Source: DATAUD01 sp036501665 (GTDB taxonomy: Bacteria > Verrucomicrobiota > Verrucomicrobiia > Limisphaerales > Palsa-1400). From it: 64,000 bases of DNA. Below the pieces are notes generated by a model. The model was not told where the DNA came from and ran no database searches. It worked only from the letters and a program-made list of their open reading frames with translations. Where the stretch lies: contig DASXZW010000060.1 of NCBI GenBank assembly GCA_036501665.1, forward strand, positions 77,351 through 141,350, read 5' to 3'. Below are positions 15,605-24,116 of this stretch, piece by piece; positions within the stretch are counted from its first letter, which is position 1; the number at the start of each line of letters is the position of its first letter. Both the position numbers and the translations under genes were made by a program.

Positions 15605-17082
15605 CAGTGTTTCTCCCCTATTTTAGCTCCGCCAAGCGGGTGGTGAGGGTCAGCTTGAGGCGTGACGCCCTTGACTTCCGCGATGGCGATGAGCGGTACG
15701 AAACGAAGGAACAAGAGGAAAAAGGTAAAGAACAATCCGAATGTTCCCAGGAATTGACAAACGTCAATCCACGTCGGGCCGTAATAATTCCAGTTCGATG
15801 GGAGGAATTCACGTTGGAGGGACGTGACGACGATGACAAACCGCTCGAACCACATTCCGATGTTCACCAAAATCGAAAGGAAGAAGACAAACAACATGCT
15901 TCTGCGAACTTTCCTAAACCAGAAGAACTGGGGCACAATAACGTTGCAGGTGACCATGGTCCAAAAAGCCCACCAATACGGAGCAGGTTTAATGTGGAAG
16001 AGAGGGCCGATGATGAACGGGTCAGCGGCACGGTTGTGGAGGAAAAGGAATCTCTCATAAGGATTGCCGCTGTACCAAGCGATGAAGAATTCCATTCCGT
16101 AGGCGTAACCGACGATCGAACCGGTGGCTAATGTCACTTTGCACATCAGTTCGACATGGCGAACGGTAATAATGTCCTCCAGTTTAAGCATCCGGCGCAA
16201 GGGCACCAGAAGGGTCAACACCATGCCGAAGCCGGAATAAACCGCGCCCGCGACAAAGTAGGGCGGGAAAATCGTGGTATGCCAACCAGGCAGTTGCGAT
16301 ACCGAGAAGTCCAGCGACACGATAGAGTGAACGGAAAGCACCAGTGGCGTCGAGAGACCGGCCAGAATCAGGTAGGCTTTTTCGTAATTGCTCCAATGCC
16401 GGTTGGAACCAGTCCAGCCCAAGGCGAACAGCCCGTAGCCGAACTTGCGGATCTTGGTCTTCGCGCGGTCACGCATCACAGCCAGATCAGGGATCAATCC
16501 CATGTACCAAAACAGCACCGACACCGTGAAATAGGTCGAGACGGCGAACACGTCCCACATAAGCGGGGACCGGAATTGCGGCCAGATGCCGTTGGAATTG
16601 GGGATTGGAAAGAGCCACCAACCAAGCCAGATTCGCCCAATGTGAATCAGCGGGAAAATACCGGCGCACATGACCGCGAAAATGGTCATCGCTTCTGCCG
16701 CGCGGTTAATCGAGGTGCGCCAGCGTTGACGCAAAAGGAAAAGAATGGCGGAAATCAGAGTTCCCGCGTGGCCAATGCCGATCCACCAGACGAAATTGAC
16801 GATGGCCCATCCCCACATCACCGGATGAGTCACACCCCATATGCCGACACCCGTTGACATTAGATAAAGGATCAAGGAAAAGCACACCGTCATCATGGTG
16901 ATGCTGATGGCAAAGCAAATCTTCCACCAACCGGGAGTTTCTCCTTCTATGACCCCGGCAATGCGGTCGGAAAGCCATCCGACGCTCCGCTGATTTCCCA
17001 CCAGAGGGACGCGCTCCAACGGGGCTGGCGGCGGATTGATTCCGACTGACGAAGGCTTGTCAAGACCAGGTGATGCGGCCAT
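15604..17082 (-). CDS. actC: Alternative complex III membrane subunit ActC (NrfD/PsrC-like)
   Basis: 492 residues, about 10 transmembrane helices, NrfD-like. Recognisable stretches: WWKICFAISITMM, WGWAIVNFVWWIGIGHAGT, IGRIWLGWWLFPIPN and the late helix with FFWFRKVRRS. In structures of the complex ActC carries the quinol site next to the iron-sulfur subunit ActB and the pentahaem ActA. The ATG overlaps the actB stop by one base (TAATG). No haem-binding motif is expected and none is seen. Confidence 0.95.
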   Translation of the reverse strand: MAASPGLDKPSSVGINPPPAPLERVPLVGNQRSVGWLSDRIAGVIEGETPGWWKICFAISITMMTVCFSLILYLMSTGVGIWGVTHPVMWGWAIVNFVWWIGIGHAGTLISAILFLLRQRWRTSINRAAEAMTIFAVMCAGIFPLIHIGRIWLGWWLFPIPNSNGIWPQFRSPLMWDVFAVSTYFTVSVLFWYMGLIPDLAVMRDRAKTKIRKFGYGLFALGWTGSNRHWSNYEKAYLILAGLSTPLVLSVHSIVSLDFSVSQLPGWHTTIFPPYFVAGAVYSGFGMVLTLLVPLRRMLKLEDIITVRHVELMCKVTLATGSIVGYAYGMEFFIAWYSGNPYERFLFLHNRAADPFIIGPLFHIKPAPYWWAFWTMVTCNVIVPQFFWFRKVRRSMLFVFFLSILVNIGMWFERFVIVVTSLQREFLPSNWNYYGPTWIDVCQFLGTFGLFFTFFLLFLRFVPLIAIAEVKGVTPQADPHHPLGGAKIGEKH

Positions 17083-20000
17083 TACAGCGCTCCTTTCTCA
17101 GGGGCGTGAGTTTCGCCGGCCCCTTCGCCTTCTTCCATGCGGCCTCCTGCATCGAGAAAATCCTTCTCTGAATACGGCATTGAATGTTCTTTGTAATCCG
17201 GCATTGCGGTATTGGGATTTCGGACGCGCGCCAGATAGGTGCATCGCGGCTTGGTCAAAAGAAATTCCAAAACCTTATAAGTCCGATCCTGAGATTTGGC
17301 CTTGCTAACCTTGCTTTCTGGATCAGAAATGTCGCCGTAAACTATCGCTTCCGCGGGGCAGGCTTGCTGGCAAGCCGTCTTGGGCACCGTGCCTTCAGCT
17401 TCCGAGAGACGGACATGGTCGGTGTCCCGGGCCTTCACTTTTTCCACGATCTTTGCGTGCTCAATTCTTTGGAGGCAGAGGCTGCATTTCTCCATGACGC
17501 CTCTCATGCGGACGGAGACATCCGGGTTCTTGACCATCCGGGTCAATTGCCATTGATCTTCCGGTAGGTTGCCTTTGTCCGGGTTCTTGAGCCAGCGCAT
17601 CAGTTCCCACTCCCCATCCGTTTCTGTAATGAGCGGGCTCTTATATAAATGGTTGAGTGGACGGCGGTTATAATCGAAGAAATTGAAGCGACGGACCTTA
17701 TACGGGCAGTTATTTGAGCAATACCGGGTGCCGACGCAACGGTTGTAAACCATTACGTTCAAACCTTCGTCATCGTGCGACGTGGCGTTGACAGGGCAAA
17801 CGTTTTCACACGGGGCTGCTTCGCAATGCTGGCAGAGCATCGGTTGCGCGACGGCCTGGGGATCTTCAACAGGGCCGGTATAATAACGGTCAAGGCGTAT
17901 CCAGTACATTTCGCGGCTCTTGCCGACCATTTCCTTGCCGACGACCGGGATATTGTTTTCGCTTTGACAAGCTACCATGCAAGCTGAGCAGCCAACGCAC
18001 CGGTTCAAGTCGATCGACATTCCCCATTGGTTCACGGCATTTTGCCGAGACTTGTCGAAAGGATTTGGATACAGCGGTTCAACAACCGGAGGTTCCTCCG
18101 GCTTCATGTGCTGCGCGAAGGTTGGATTTTTCTTGAACTGTTCGAAATTGGCTTCGCGGATGACTGGGCGGCCTTCCATGCTCCAATGACTTTGGGTCAC
18201 CGCCAGTTCATAACTCTTGTCGCCGGTATCCTGAAGAGTTGCGCCCGAGGCGTAATACAGATTTTCACTGGTGCGGAGTTTGTAGGCATTAAATCCTGCG
18301 CCGGTTCCGACCCGGCCTGTTTTTTCCCGTCCGAAGCCCAAGGCCAATCCCACCGTATTGTCAGCCATGCCGGGCTGAATCCAGATCGGTCCGCGAACGG
18401 TTCGGCCATTCAAGGTGATCGTTACTGTGAAATTGAAAAATTTCTGATTTTGGGCGTTGCGCTCCGAGTAAACGCCAAGCGCCTTCGCTGTAGCTGGACT
18501 AATCAAAACCGCGTTGTCCCAGCTAACTTTTGTGATCGGATCCGGCAATTCTTGAAGCCAGCCGTTGTTATTATGCCGTCCATCGTCGATCTTTGAATCG
18601 CGATAAAGCACGACATCCAGATGGTCCTTGGATGCTGCGCCAGAAGGAGCTTTTAGTTCTCCCAGCGCTGAATTTAATTTGCCGTCGTCGTATTGGACCG
18701 TAGCTGTGGCTGCGGCGGTGTTGGCCAAAAAGCCGTCGTGGAGAAATTTTCCCCAGTCGTTTTCGGTCGCGCCACCGGATGAATGGAAGGTTTGCCGGAC
18801 GATTTCGTAAGGGCTGCTCGGAGTGATGCCGCCGAGGAGCGCCAGCACTTCCAATTCTGTGGTGCCGCCAAAAAGCGGGTCGATCAATGGCTGGATTGGA
18901 ACAATTGTGCCGTCGGCAGTCCGCGCGTCACCCCATGATTCGAGGAAGTGCGCCATTGGCAGATCCCATTGGGTTTCGGCGTGGACGCTGGCATCCCAGG
19001 AAGTTTCATCCGTGTCGTATCCGAGGCGGATGACTGTCTTCGCCTTGGCCTGAGCCTGCGCCCAATTCAAATCGGCGGGCGCATTATAAACAGGATTGCC
19101 GCCTAGAATAACAAGGGTGCGAACTTGACCGCCGTTCAACGCCGTCGCCAACTCAGCCAATGTGCCGTCCTGAGAGGCCGGGGCCTGATGAAATTCAACG
19201 GTTTTGCCGACTGCGCCGAGGGCTTCGTTGATCGCGATTGCGAGAACGTGAGCGCCCAACGGGAGACGGTATCCAGCCATTACAAGGCTTTTTCCCGCGT
19301 TGGCCTTAAGGTCTTCGGCACAGGGGACAATCCACGAATCGTGCGCCTGAGCGGGGGCGGCCAACTCACGCAATTTCTGCGTGGCAGCCGAATCCTTCAA
19401 AATATTCAAGGCGAGGCGGGCCATGACCGGAACGATCATGCTAGGAGCAACGCGCAGGCGATGGTCCGCGCTCATGCCTGTCAACGTGAAGAGACTCTCC
19501 ACGGTGTAAAGGCGGCTCATCGTGGCGTCATTGCTGTCAAGGGCGCGGCCTTTGGCGAAACGGCGAATGTGCCCGTGAGCGTCCTGTTCGCTGCCAATGA
19601 AATCGCAATCCAGCGAGACGATTACCTTCGCCTCATCCAGCTTGTAGTAAGGCTCCACTGGGCTGTTGTAAGCCAGAGTTGCCGCTTCTCTGCCCAAATC
19701 CAAATTGATCGGCTCGTAAACGTGCCATTTGGCGTTTGGAAGCTTATCTCCCAACGCTTTACGCAGTCTGTCGCGCGAGGGAGAACTGCTGGCTTCGAGC
19801 AAAAACGCCATTCCACTGCCGTCACCCGCTTCTTTTCCGACGGATTGGAGGTAATCCAGTGCGGCTGAACGATTTTGGTTAATCCCGTTGCGCTTGAAGT
19901 GCATTGCGCGATCCGGGTCGTAGAGGCTCAGCAGGGAAGCCTGCGTCATCGCGTCGGTTCCGCCGTTGCTGTCAGGAAGCTCTGGGTTGCCTTCGATCTT

Positions 20001-20360
20001 GGTCGGGCGGCCTTCGTTGGACTTAACGATCAATGGCACTGCGCCGCGCCGTGTGGGCCTTGCGCTGGCAAAATATTGTGGGACGCCGTAGGTGTAATTC
20101 TCCGGCATCTTGGCAAACGGATAAATCTTCTCAACGGGCCGCCGGCAACCAGTCGCTCCGAGGCCAGCCAGCAGGAATGAGGCCGACATTACCTTGACGA
20201 AATTGCGCCGGGTGACAGGGTCGGTCAACTCGCTGGCGCCAGCCGGGAACTCGCGCTCCATCCATTGGCGGAATTCGGGCGCATCGGACAGTTGTTCCAA
20301 ACTGCGCCAATACTTTGGGCCGATTTCCGGTTCAGGACAGGGTGGCGGAATGGTTTTCAT
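17082..20360 (-). CDS. actB: Alternative complex III iron-sulfur/molybdopterin-like subunit ActB
   Basis: 1092 residues, a fusion as in other ActB proteins. After a short cytosolic lead there is a twin-arginine signal (RRNFVKVMSASFLLAGLG, residues 51-68) followed by ATGC, a possible lipobox. Then a molybdopterin-oxidoreductase-like domain (about 80-760; not expected to bind molybdenum in this family) and a C-terminal ferredoxin-like domain with clustered cysteines: CVGCSACMVAC, CQHCEAAPCENVCP, CVGTRYCSNNCP and CSLC/CQQACP, enough for four Fe-S clusters. The ATG at 20360 overlaps the actA stop by 4 bp; a TTG at 20378 is the upstream alternative. Confidence 0.95.
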   Translation of the reverse strand: MKTIPPPCPEPEIGPKYWRSLEQLSDAPEFRQWMEREFPAGASELTDPVTRRNFVKVMSASFLLAGLGATGCRRPVEKIYPFAKMPENYTYGVPQYFASARPTRRGAVPLIVKSNEGRPTKIEGNPELPDSNGGTDAMTQASLLSLYDPDRAMHFKRNGINQNRSAALDYLQSVGKEAGDGSGMAFLLEASSSPSRDRLRKALGDKLPNAKWHVYEPINLDLGREAATLAYNSPVEPYYKLDEAKVIVSLDCDFIGSEQDAHGHIRRFAKGRALDSNDATMSRLYTVESLFTLTGMSADHRLRVAPSMIVPVMARLALNILKDSAATQKLRELAAPAQAHDSWIVPCAEDLKANAGKSLVMAGYRLPLGAHVLAIAINEALGAVGKTVEFHQAPASQDGTLAELATALNGGQVRTLVILGGNPVYNAPADLNWAQAQAKAKTVIRLGYDTDETSWDASVHAETQWDLPMAHFLESWGDARTADGTIVPIQPLIDPLFGGTTELEVLALLGGITPSSPYEIVRQTFHSSGGATENDWGKFLHDGFLANTAAATATVQYDDGKLNSALGELKAPSGAASKDHLDVVLYRDSKIDDGRHNNNGWLQELPDPITKVSWDNAVLISPATAKALGVYSERNAQNQKFFNFTVTITLNGRTVRGPIWIQPGMADNTVGLALGFGREKTGRVGTGAGFNAYKLRTSENLYYASGATLQDTGDKSYELAVTQSHWSMEGRPVIREANFEQFKKNPTFAQHMKPEEPPVVEPLYPNPFDKSRQNAVNQWGMSIDLNRCVGCSACMVACQSENNIPVVGKEMVGKSREMYWIRLDRYYTGPVEDPQAVAQPMLCQHCEAAPCENVCPVNATSHDDEGLNVMVYNRCVGTRYCSNNCPYKVRRFNFFDYNRRPLNHLYKSPLITETDGEWELMRWLKNPDKGNLPEDQWQLTRMVKNPDVSVRMRGVMEKCSLCLQRIEHAKIVEKVKARDTDHVRLSEAEGTVPKTACQQACPAEAIVYGDISDPESKVSKAKSQDRTYKVLEFLLTKPRCTYLARVRNPNTAMPDYKEHSMPYSEKDFLDAGGRMEEGEGAGETHAPEKGAL

Positions 20361-21025
20361 CGATGACAGGTCGAACAATTTTGCAGCGACTGAACGTGCC
20401 AGTCGTGGACGAACTTTTGACCCATTTCCAATTGCTTGGAGGCTAGATCGGCGGTGATATCGGTGGGCTTCCAGTCCAGGTCCGTAATTTTATCCATCGG
20501 ACGCAAGTGTTGGGCCGGGTCGCGATGACAATTCAGACAAAATTTCATGCTGAGCGGCTTTGCGTGATAGACCTCGTCCATGTGGTTGATTTGGCCGTGG
20601 CACTCGACGCAACTGACGCCGCGGTTGACGTGGACACTGTGGTTGAAATAGACGTAATCAGGGAGCTTGTGAATTTGGACCCATTCGATGGGCTTGCCGG
20701 TTGCCGCGCTGTCCCGCACAACTGCCAGGCGCGGGTCATCTTTCAGCACCTGATTGTGGCAATTCATGCAGACCGATGTGGCAGGGATATTTGAATACCA
20801 CGATTTTTCAACTGCGTTGTGGCAATATCTGCAATCAAGGCCCAATTGTGTCACATGGACACTGTGGGGAAATGCGACGGGCTGAATCGGTTGATAGCCG
20901 ACCCGAAAGTATTTGGGAGTACAATAATACGTGACCGCGCCTGTTACGGCGGTGCCTACGAGCAACGCGCCAATAATAATATTGCGCGGAAGCCTATTGG
21001 TCCACTTCGGAAAAATATCAGACAT
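20357..21025 (-). CDS. actA: Alternative complex III pentahaem cytochrome c ActA
   Basis: 222 residues with one N-terminal membrane helix (NIIIGALLVGTAVTGAVTYY) and five CxxCH haem sites: CRYCH, CMNCH, CVECH, CLNCH and CSTCH, matching the pentahaem ActA. FPHSVH and FNHSVH supply typical distal histidines. It is the first gene of the respiratory operon, and a CRP/FNR-like dyad lies about 200 bp upstream. Electrons from quinol pass through ActB to the ActA haems. Confidence 0.95.
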   Translation of the reverse strand: MSDIFPKWTNRLPRNIIIGALLVGTAVTGAVTYYCTPKYFRVGYQPIQPVAFPHSVHVTQLGLDCRYCHNAVEKSWYSNIPATSVCMNCHNQVLKDDPRLAVVRDSAATGKPIEWVQIHKLPDYVYFNHSVHVNRGVSCVECHGQINHMDEVYHAKPLSMKFCLNCHRDPAQHLRPMDKITDLDWKPTDITADLASKQLEMGQKFVHDWHVQSLQNCSTCHR

Positions 21026-21226
21026 TTCTGTCCATCTTTCTGGTCATTAACTGCAAAAGACGCCCGCGATTGTTGTAACCTCGAACACTCTCGTCAACAT
21101 TATTCCCGCTAAACGAGCGAGAAATACTACATTAGTAAAACTGTCATCCTTAGCCCCGACAGAATTAGCAAACCTTTTGAACCCGGAGAAGGTTTTAAGG
21201 ACTTCCCGATTGTGTAGCAAGCGACT

Positions 21227-21245
21227 TTGTGAAATTTTTCACGAA
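21227..21245. promoter_or_regulatory. Possible CRP/FNR-type operator upstream of the act operon
   Basis: TTGTGAAATTTTTCACGAA is a near-perfect dyad fitting TGTGA-N6-TCAC, the general CRP/FNR-family pattern. It lies about 200 bp upstream of actA in the 380-bp gap before the DUF2442 gene. No clear -10/-35 pair was found. The rest of 21026-21406 shows no gene. Confidence 0.3.
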
Positions 21246-21406
21246 TTAGGGCAAGTTAATGATTACTATTAGCTCAAAAAATCTTGTCCGCGTCGAAAGC
21301 GTTTCTGCCACCCGGGGCGCTTTGTGCAAAAATGATGAACGGTGCATTTCTTGACAACCGTGCCCATTGCCTTTCGCAGTGAATTGTTGCGCCGCCCAAG
21401 GCTCAT

Positions 21407-21715
21407 ATGCAAATCTCATCTTCGGAATGCCAACGATTTTTAGCAAGGACGCCTATCAATAAGAAAGTTTTAAATGATTCCGCAACTTCCGCCAGATACG
21501 CGGATGGATTCATCGTTGTCCAGATGGCTGGAGGCGCGGAGATTCGATTCCCGGTTGCGGAAAATCCCCGTCTTGCGCTGGGCACGCCGCAACAGTTGGG
21601 TCGCATCGAGATTTCGCCGTTTGGTCTGCATTGGCCCGATCTTGATGAAGACTTATCTTTCCGTGGTCTTTCAGAAGGCAACCACGGGCAATTTCAGAAA
21701 AAGTCGAAATGTTAA
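21407..21715 (+). CDS. DUF2442 family protein
   Basis: 102 residues. The C-terminal half is a typical DUF2442 domain: DGFIVVQMAGGAEIRFPV, then the hallmark IEISPFGLHWPDLDEDLS. DUF2442 proteins are small, often paired with DUF4160 proteins in toxin-antitoxin-like modules, but I see no DUF4160 reading frame in the 380 bp upstream or downstream, so it looks solitary. The ATG at 21407 has no strong Shine-Dalgarno. A hairpin follows the stop directly. Confidence 0.75.
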   Translation: MQISSSECQRFLARTPINKKVLNDSATSARYADGFIVVQMAGGAEIRFPVAENPRLALGTPQQLGRIEISPFGLHWPDLDEDLSFRGLSEGNHGQFQKKSKC

Positions 21716-21741
21716 GGCCGTTCCTTTGCGAAGGAACGGCC
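21716..21741. terminator. Strong hairpin between convergent genes
   Basis: Perfect 11-bp stem GGCCGTTCCTT/AAGGAACGGCC with a 4-base loop directly after the DUF2442 stop codon and facing the convergent secreted-protein gene. There is no long T tract on the plus side, so efficiency as an intrinsic terminator is uncertain. Confidence 0.5.
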
Positions 21742-21779
21742 ATGATTACCAAGTGAATCCGGGCGCAACAGAGTTCCTG

Positions 21780-22529
21780 CTATTGAGGGATAACCTCTGT
21801 TCCCGAAGCGCTCCCTGTGATGGTTCCCTGGATAAGGTGATTTTGGCCGCGAAACGTGCCCGATCCGAATCCATGCACAACAAAACTTCTTGACGCTTTG
21901 ACGACGTCGTTCGTGGTGACCGTCTCGGTGTTTTTGTTCGAGGACGAGCTGATGCCAAACAACTGGAACACTGACTTGGTGCCGTCAGCAGTCGTTTGCG
22001 CCGAGTCATCGTAATTTATGGTGACGAATTCGCTTCCTGAGTGAGTCTGAACATGTGTGGTGTTTGTAGAGCTGAATTTGATTGCGGTTGTATCGGTTTC
22101 CACGCCAGATAAAATCTGGTTAGCGACAGTCACTTTCAGGACTGGGGAAACATCGACAAGCACGTTTTTCCCAGTGTGATCCACCACATAAACGTTGACA
22201 CCACCATCAGTCATCAATTTTGTTCCGGCTGGAAAAGTCATGTTAAAAGAATTGGCAAGGAGGGCAAGAAGGCTCGCATCCCCGAAGCCGGGAGTGGTGG
22301 TGTCCGAGTCGGTGAACACTTGAACGATATTTGTGGTCCTGTTAAATCCCGATCCGGTAGCGGTGGACTTGCCGGGCGCAGGATACTTCGGAGAATCGAT
22401 CAACTTGGCGGTCGTGAGAGTCCAGTTAAACGTCAGCGGTCCGATAATGGCGGGCGTCGGATCCGCCGAGACGTTAATACCTGTCAAGACAGCTGCGGAG
22501 ACCAATGCAGTGAATAAGGATTTTTTCAT
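21780..22529 (-). CDS. Secreted protein of unknown function
   Basis: 249 residues with a clear signal peptide (MKKSLFTALVSAAVLTGINVSA). The mature part is rich in Thr, Ser and Asn and reads as beta strands (FNWTLTTAKLI, TNIVQVFTDSD, GGVNVYVVDHTGKN, FVTINYDD, FVVHGFGSGTFRGQNHL). No anchor, sorting signal or catalytic motif. Verrucomicrobial genomes carry many such secreted beta-rich proteins. Flanked by the hairpin at 21716 and by leuC on the other side, transcribed away from leuC. Confidence 0.75.
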   Translation of the reverse strand: MKKSLFTALVSAAVLTGINVSADPTPAIIGPLTFNWTLTTAKLIDSPKYPAPGKSTATGSGFNRTTNIVQVFTDSDTTTPGFGDASLLALLANSFNMTFPAGTKLMTDGGVNVYVVDHTGKNVLVDVSPVLKVTVANQILSGVETDTTAIKFSSTNTTHVQTHSGSEFVTINYDDSAQTTADGTKSVFQLFGISSSSNKNTETVTTNDVVKASRSFVVHGFGSGTFRGQNHLIQGTITGSASGTEVIPQ

Positions 22530-22736
22530 AGTTTTAATTCGCAGATTTATTTAAGGGTTGCCCTTGGGAGACACCTTTAAAGATAGCTGAGCATATCCGC
22601 AGTGATTAGGCAAGCGCAGTGCGGTGATTTTGCGGGTAGTGGAATACCCGCTTTACAGGCCCACAAAAATTGCGCGCAAAAGGCCGGAATCCCTGTTGCA
22701 GCGATTGTCGGGGTCAGGTAGGCTGGGGGTTCAATT

Positions 22737-24107
22737 ATGACTCTTACTGAAAAGATTCTGGCAAGGGCGGCAGGCAAAAGCAGGGTTGAAGCCGGCGATA
22801 ATATTTGGGTGAAGGCAGACATTCTCATGACCCACGATGTCTGCGGACCGGGAACGATCGGGGTATTTAAACGTGAATTCGGAGCCAACGCCAAAGTCTG
22901 GGACCGGCAAAAAGTCGTCATTATGCCGGACCATTATATTTTTACCGCGGATTCAAAATCGAATCGCAACGTCGATATATTGCGTGAATTCGCCAGGGAG
23001 CAGGAACTTCCTTATTTTTACGATGTCATCGACGACCCCAAAGGTTCGTGGAAATTCGACACTGTCAAAGGAGTCCTCAAGCGGCAATACGGCTCTCATT
23101 ACGCGGGCGTTTGCCACACCGCGTTGCCACAGAAGGGGCACACGCGCCCAGGCGAGATTCTTTTTGGCACTGATTCACACACTTGCATGGCGGGGGCGTT
23201 CAATGAATTCGCGACCGGAATCGGCAACACCGATGCGGCGTTTGTCATGGGGACAGGAAAATTGCTCCTTAAAGTTCCGGAAACGATGCACTTCCGTCTC
23301 GAAGGGAAAATGCAACCGGGCGTCATGGCCAAGGACATCATCCTTCATTGCATCGGAGAAATCGGCTTTGACGGCGCGACGTATCGGGCGATGCAATTTG
23401 ACGGCAGCGGCGTGCAAACTTTGTCGATGGACGACCGCATGACGATCGCGAATATGGCGATCGAGGCGGGCGGGAAGAACGGAATTTTTGAATTCGACGC
23501 CCAGACCCAGGCGGCAGTGGACCAGCGGTGCAAGCTCAACGGGACCAAATCAACTTACGAACCCGTTGAAGCGGACCGTGAGCAGAAGTTTGTTTATGAG
23601 ACGGTCGTCGATATGTCGAAGCTTGAGCCGACCGTCGCCTGTCATCCTGATCCGGGCAAACGCAAGCTGGCCCGAGAATTGGGCGGCACGAATCTCGACC
23701 GCGCTTACGTCGGTTCCTGCACTGGCGGGAAGACCAGCGACTTTTTGGCGTTTGCCAGCGTGGTGCGCGGAAAGAAAGTTGTGATTGACACATTTGGCGT
23801 TCCGGCGACTCCAGAAATAGTGCATGACTTGCAGACCGCACGATGGAGCGGCAAGACGGTTTGGGACATTTTGGTGGATGCCGGGGTTCAAATGACGGAA
23901 AACGCGGGTTGCGCGGCCTGTTTGGGCGGGCCGGTGGATACGTTTGGGCGGATGAACGCGCCGTTGAAGTGCATCAGCGCGACGAACCGGAATTTCCCCG
24001 GTCGCATGGGCCACAAGGAATCGCAAGTGTTTCTGGCGTCGCCGGCGACTGTCGCGGCCTCCGCGCTGACCGGGCATATAACGGACCCTCGGGAATTTTT
24101 GAGCTGA
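22737..24107 (+). CDS. leuC: 3-isopropylmalate dehydratase large subunit (LeuC/HacA family)
   Basis: 456-residue aconitase-superfamily protein. The [4Fe-4S] cysteines are in VGSCTGGK and ENAGCAACLGG; other motifs are MTHDVCGPGT, PDHYIF, FGTDSHTCMAGAFNEFATG and GRMGH. It fits the LeuC/homoaconitase class that works with a separate small subunit (leucine pathway, isomerising 2- to 3-isopropylmalate). leuD is not adjacent: the next gene, 9 bp later, is an O-antigen ligase. Homoaconitase or a related hydro-lyase activity cannot be excluded from sequence alone. Confidence 0.88.
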   Translation: MTLTEKILARAAGKSRVEAGDNIWVKADILMTHDVCGPGTIGVFKREFGANAKVWDRQKVVIMPDHYIFTADSKSNRNVDILREFAREQELPYFYDVIDDPKGSWKFDTVKGVLKRQYGSHYAGVCHTALPQKGHTRPGEILFGTDSHTCMAGAFNEFATGIGNTDAAFVMGTGKLLLKVPETMHFRLEGKMQPGVMAKDIILHCIGEIGFDGATYRAMQFDGSGVQTLSMDDRMTIANMAIEAGGKNGIFEFDAQTQAAVDQRCKLNGTKSTYEPVEADREQKFVYETVVDMSKLEPTVACHPDPGKRKLARELGGTNLDRAYVGSCTGGKTSDFLAFASVVRGKKVVIDTFGVPATPEIVHDLQTARWSGKTVWDILVDAGVQMTENAGCAACLGGPVDTFGRMNAPLKCISATNRNFPGRMGHKESQVFLASPATVAASALTGHITDPREFLS

Positions 24108-24116
24108 CGGGCCGTT

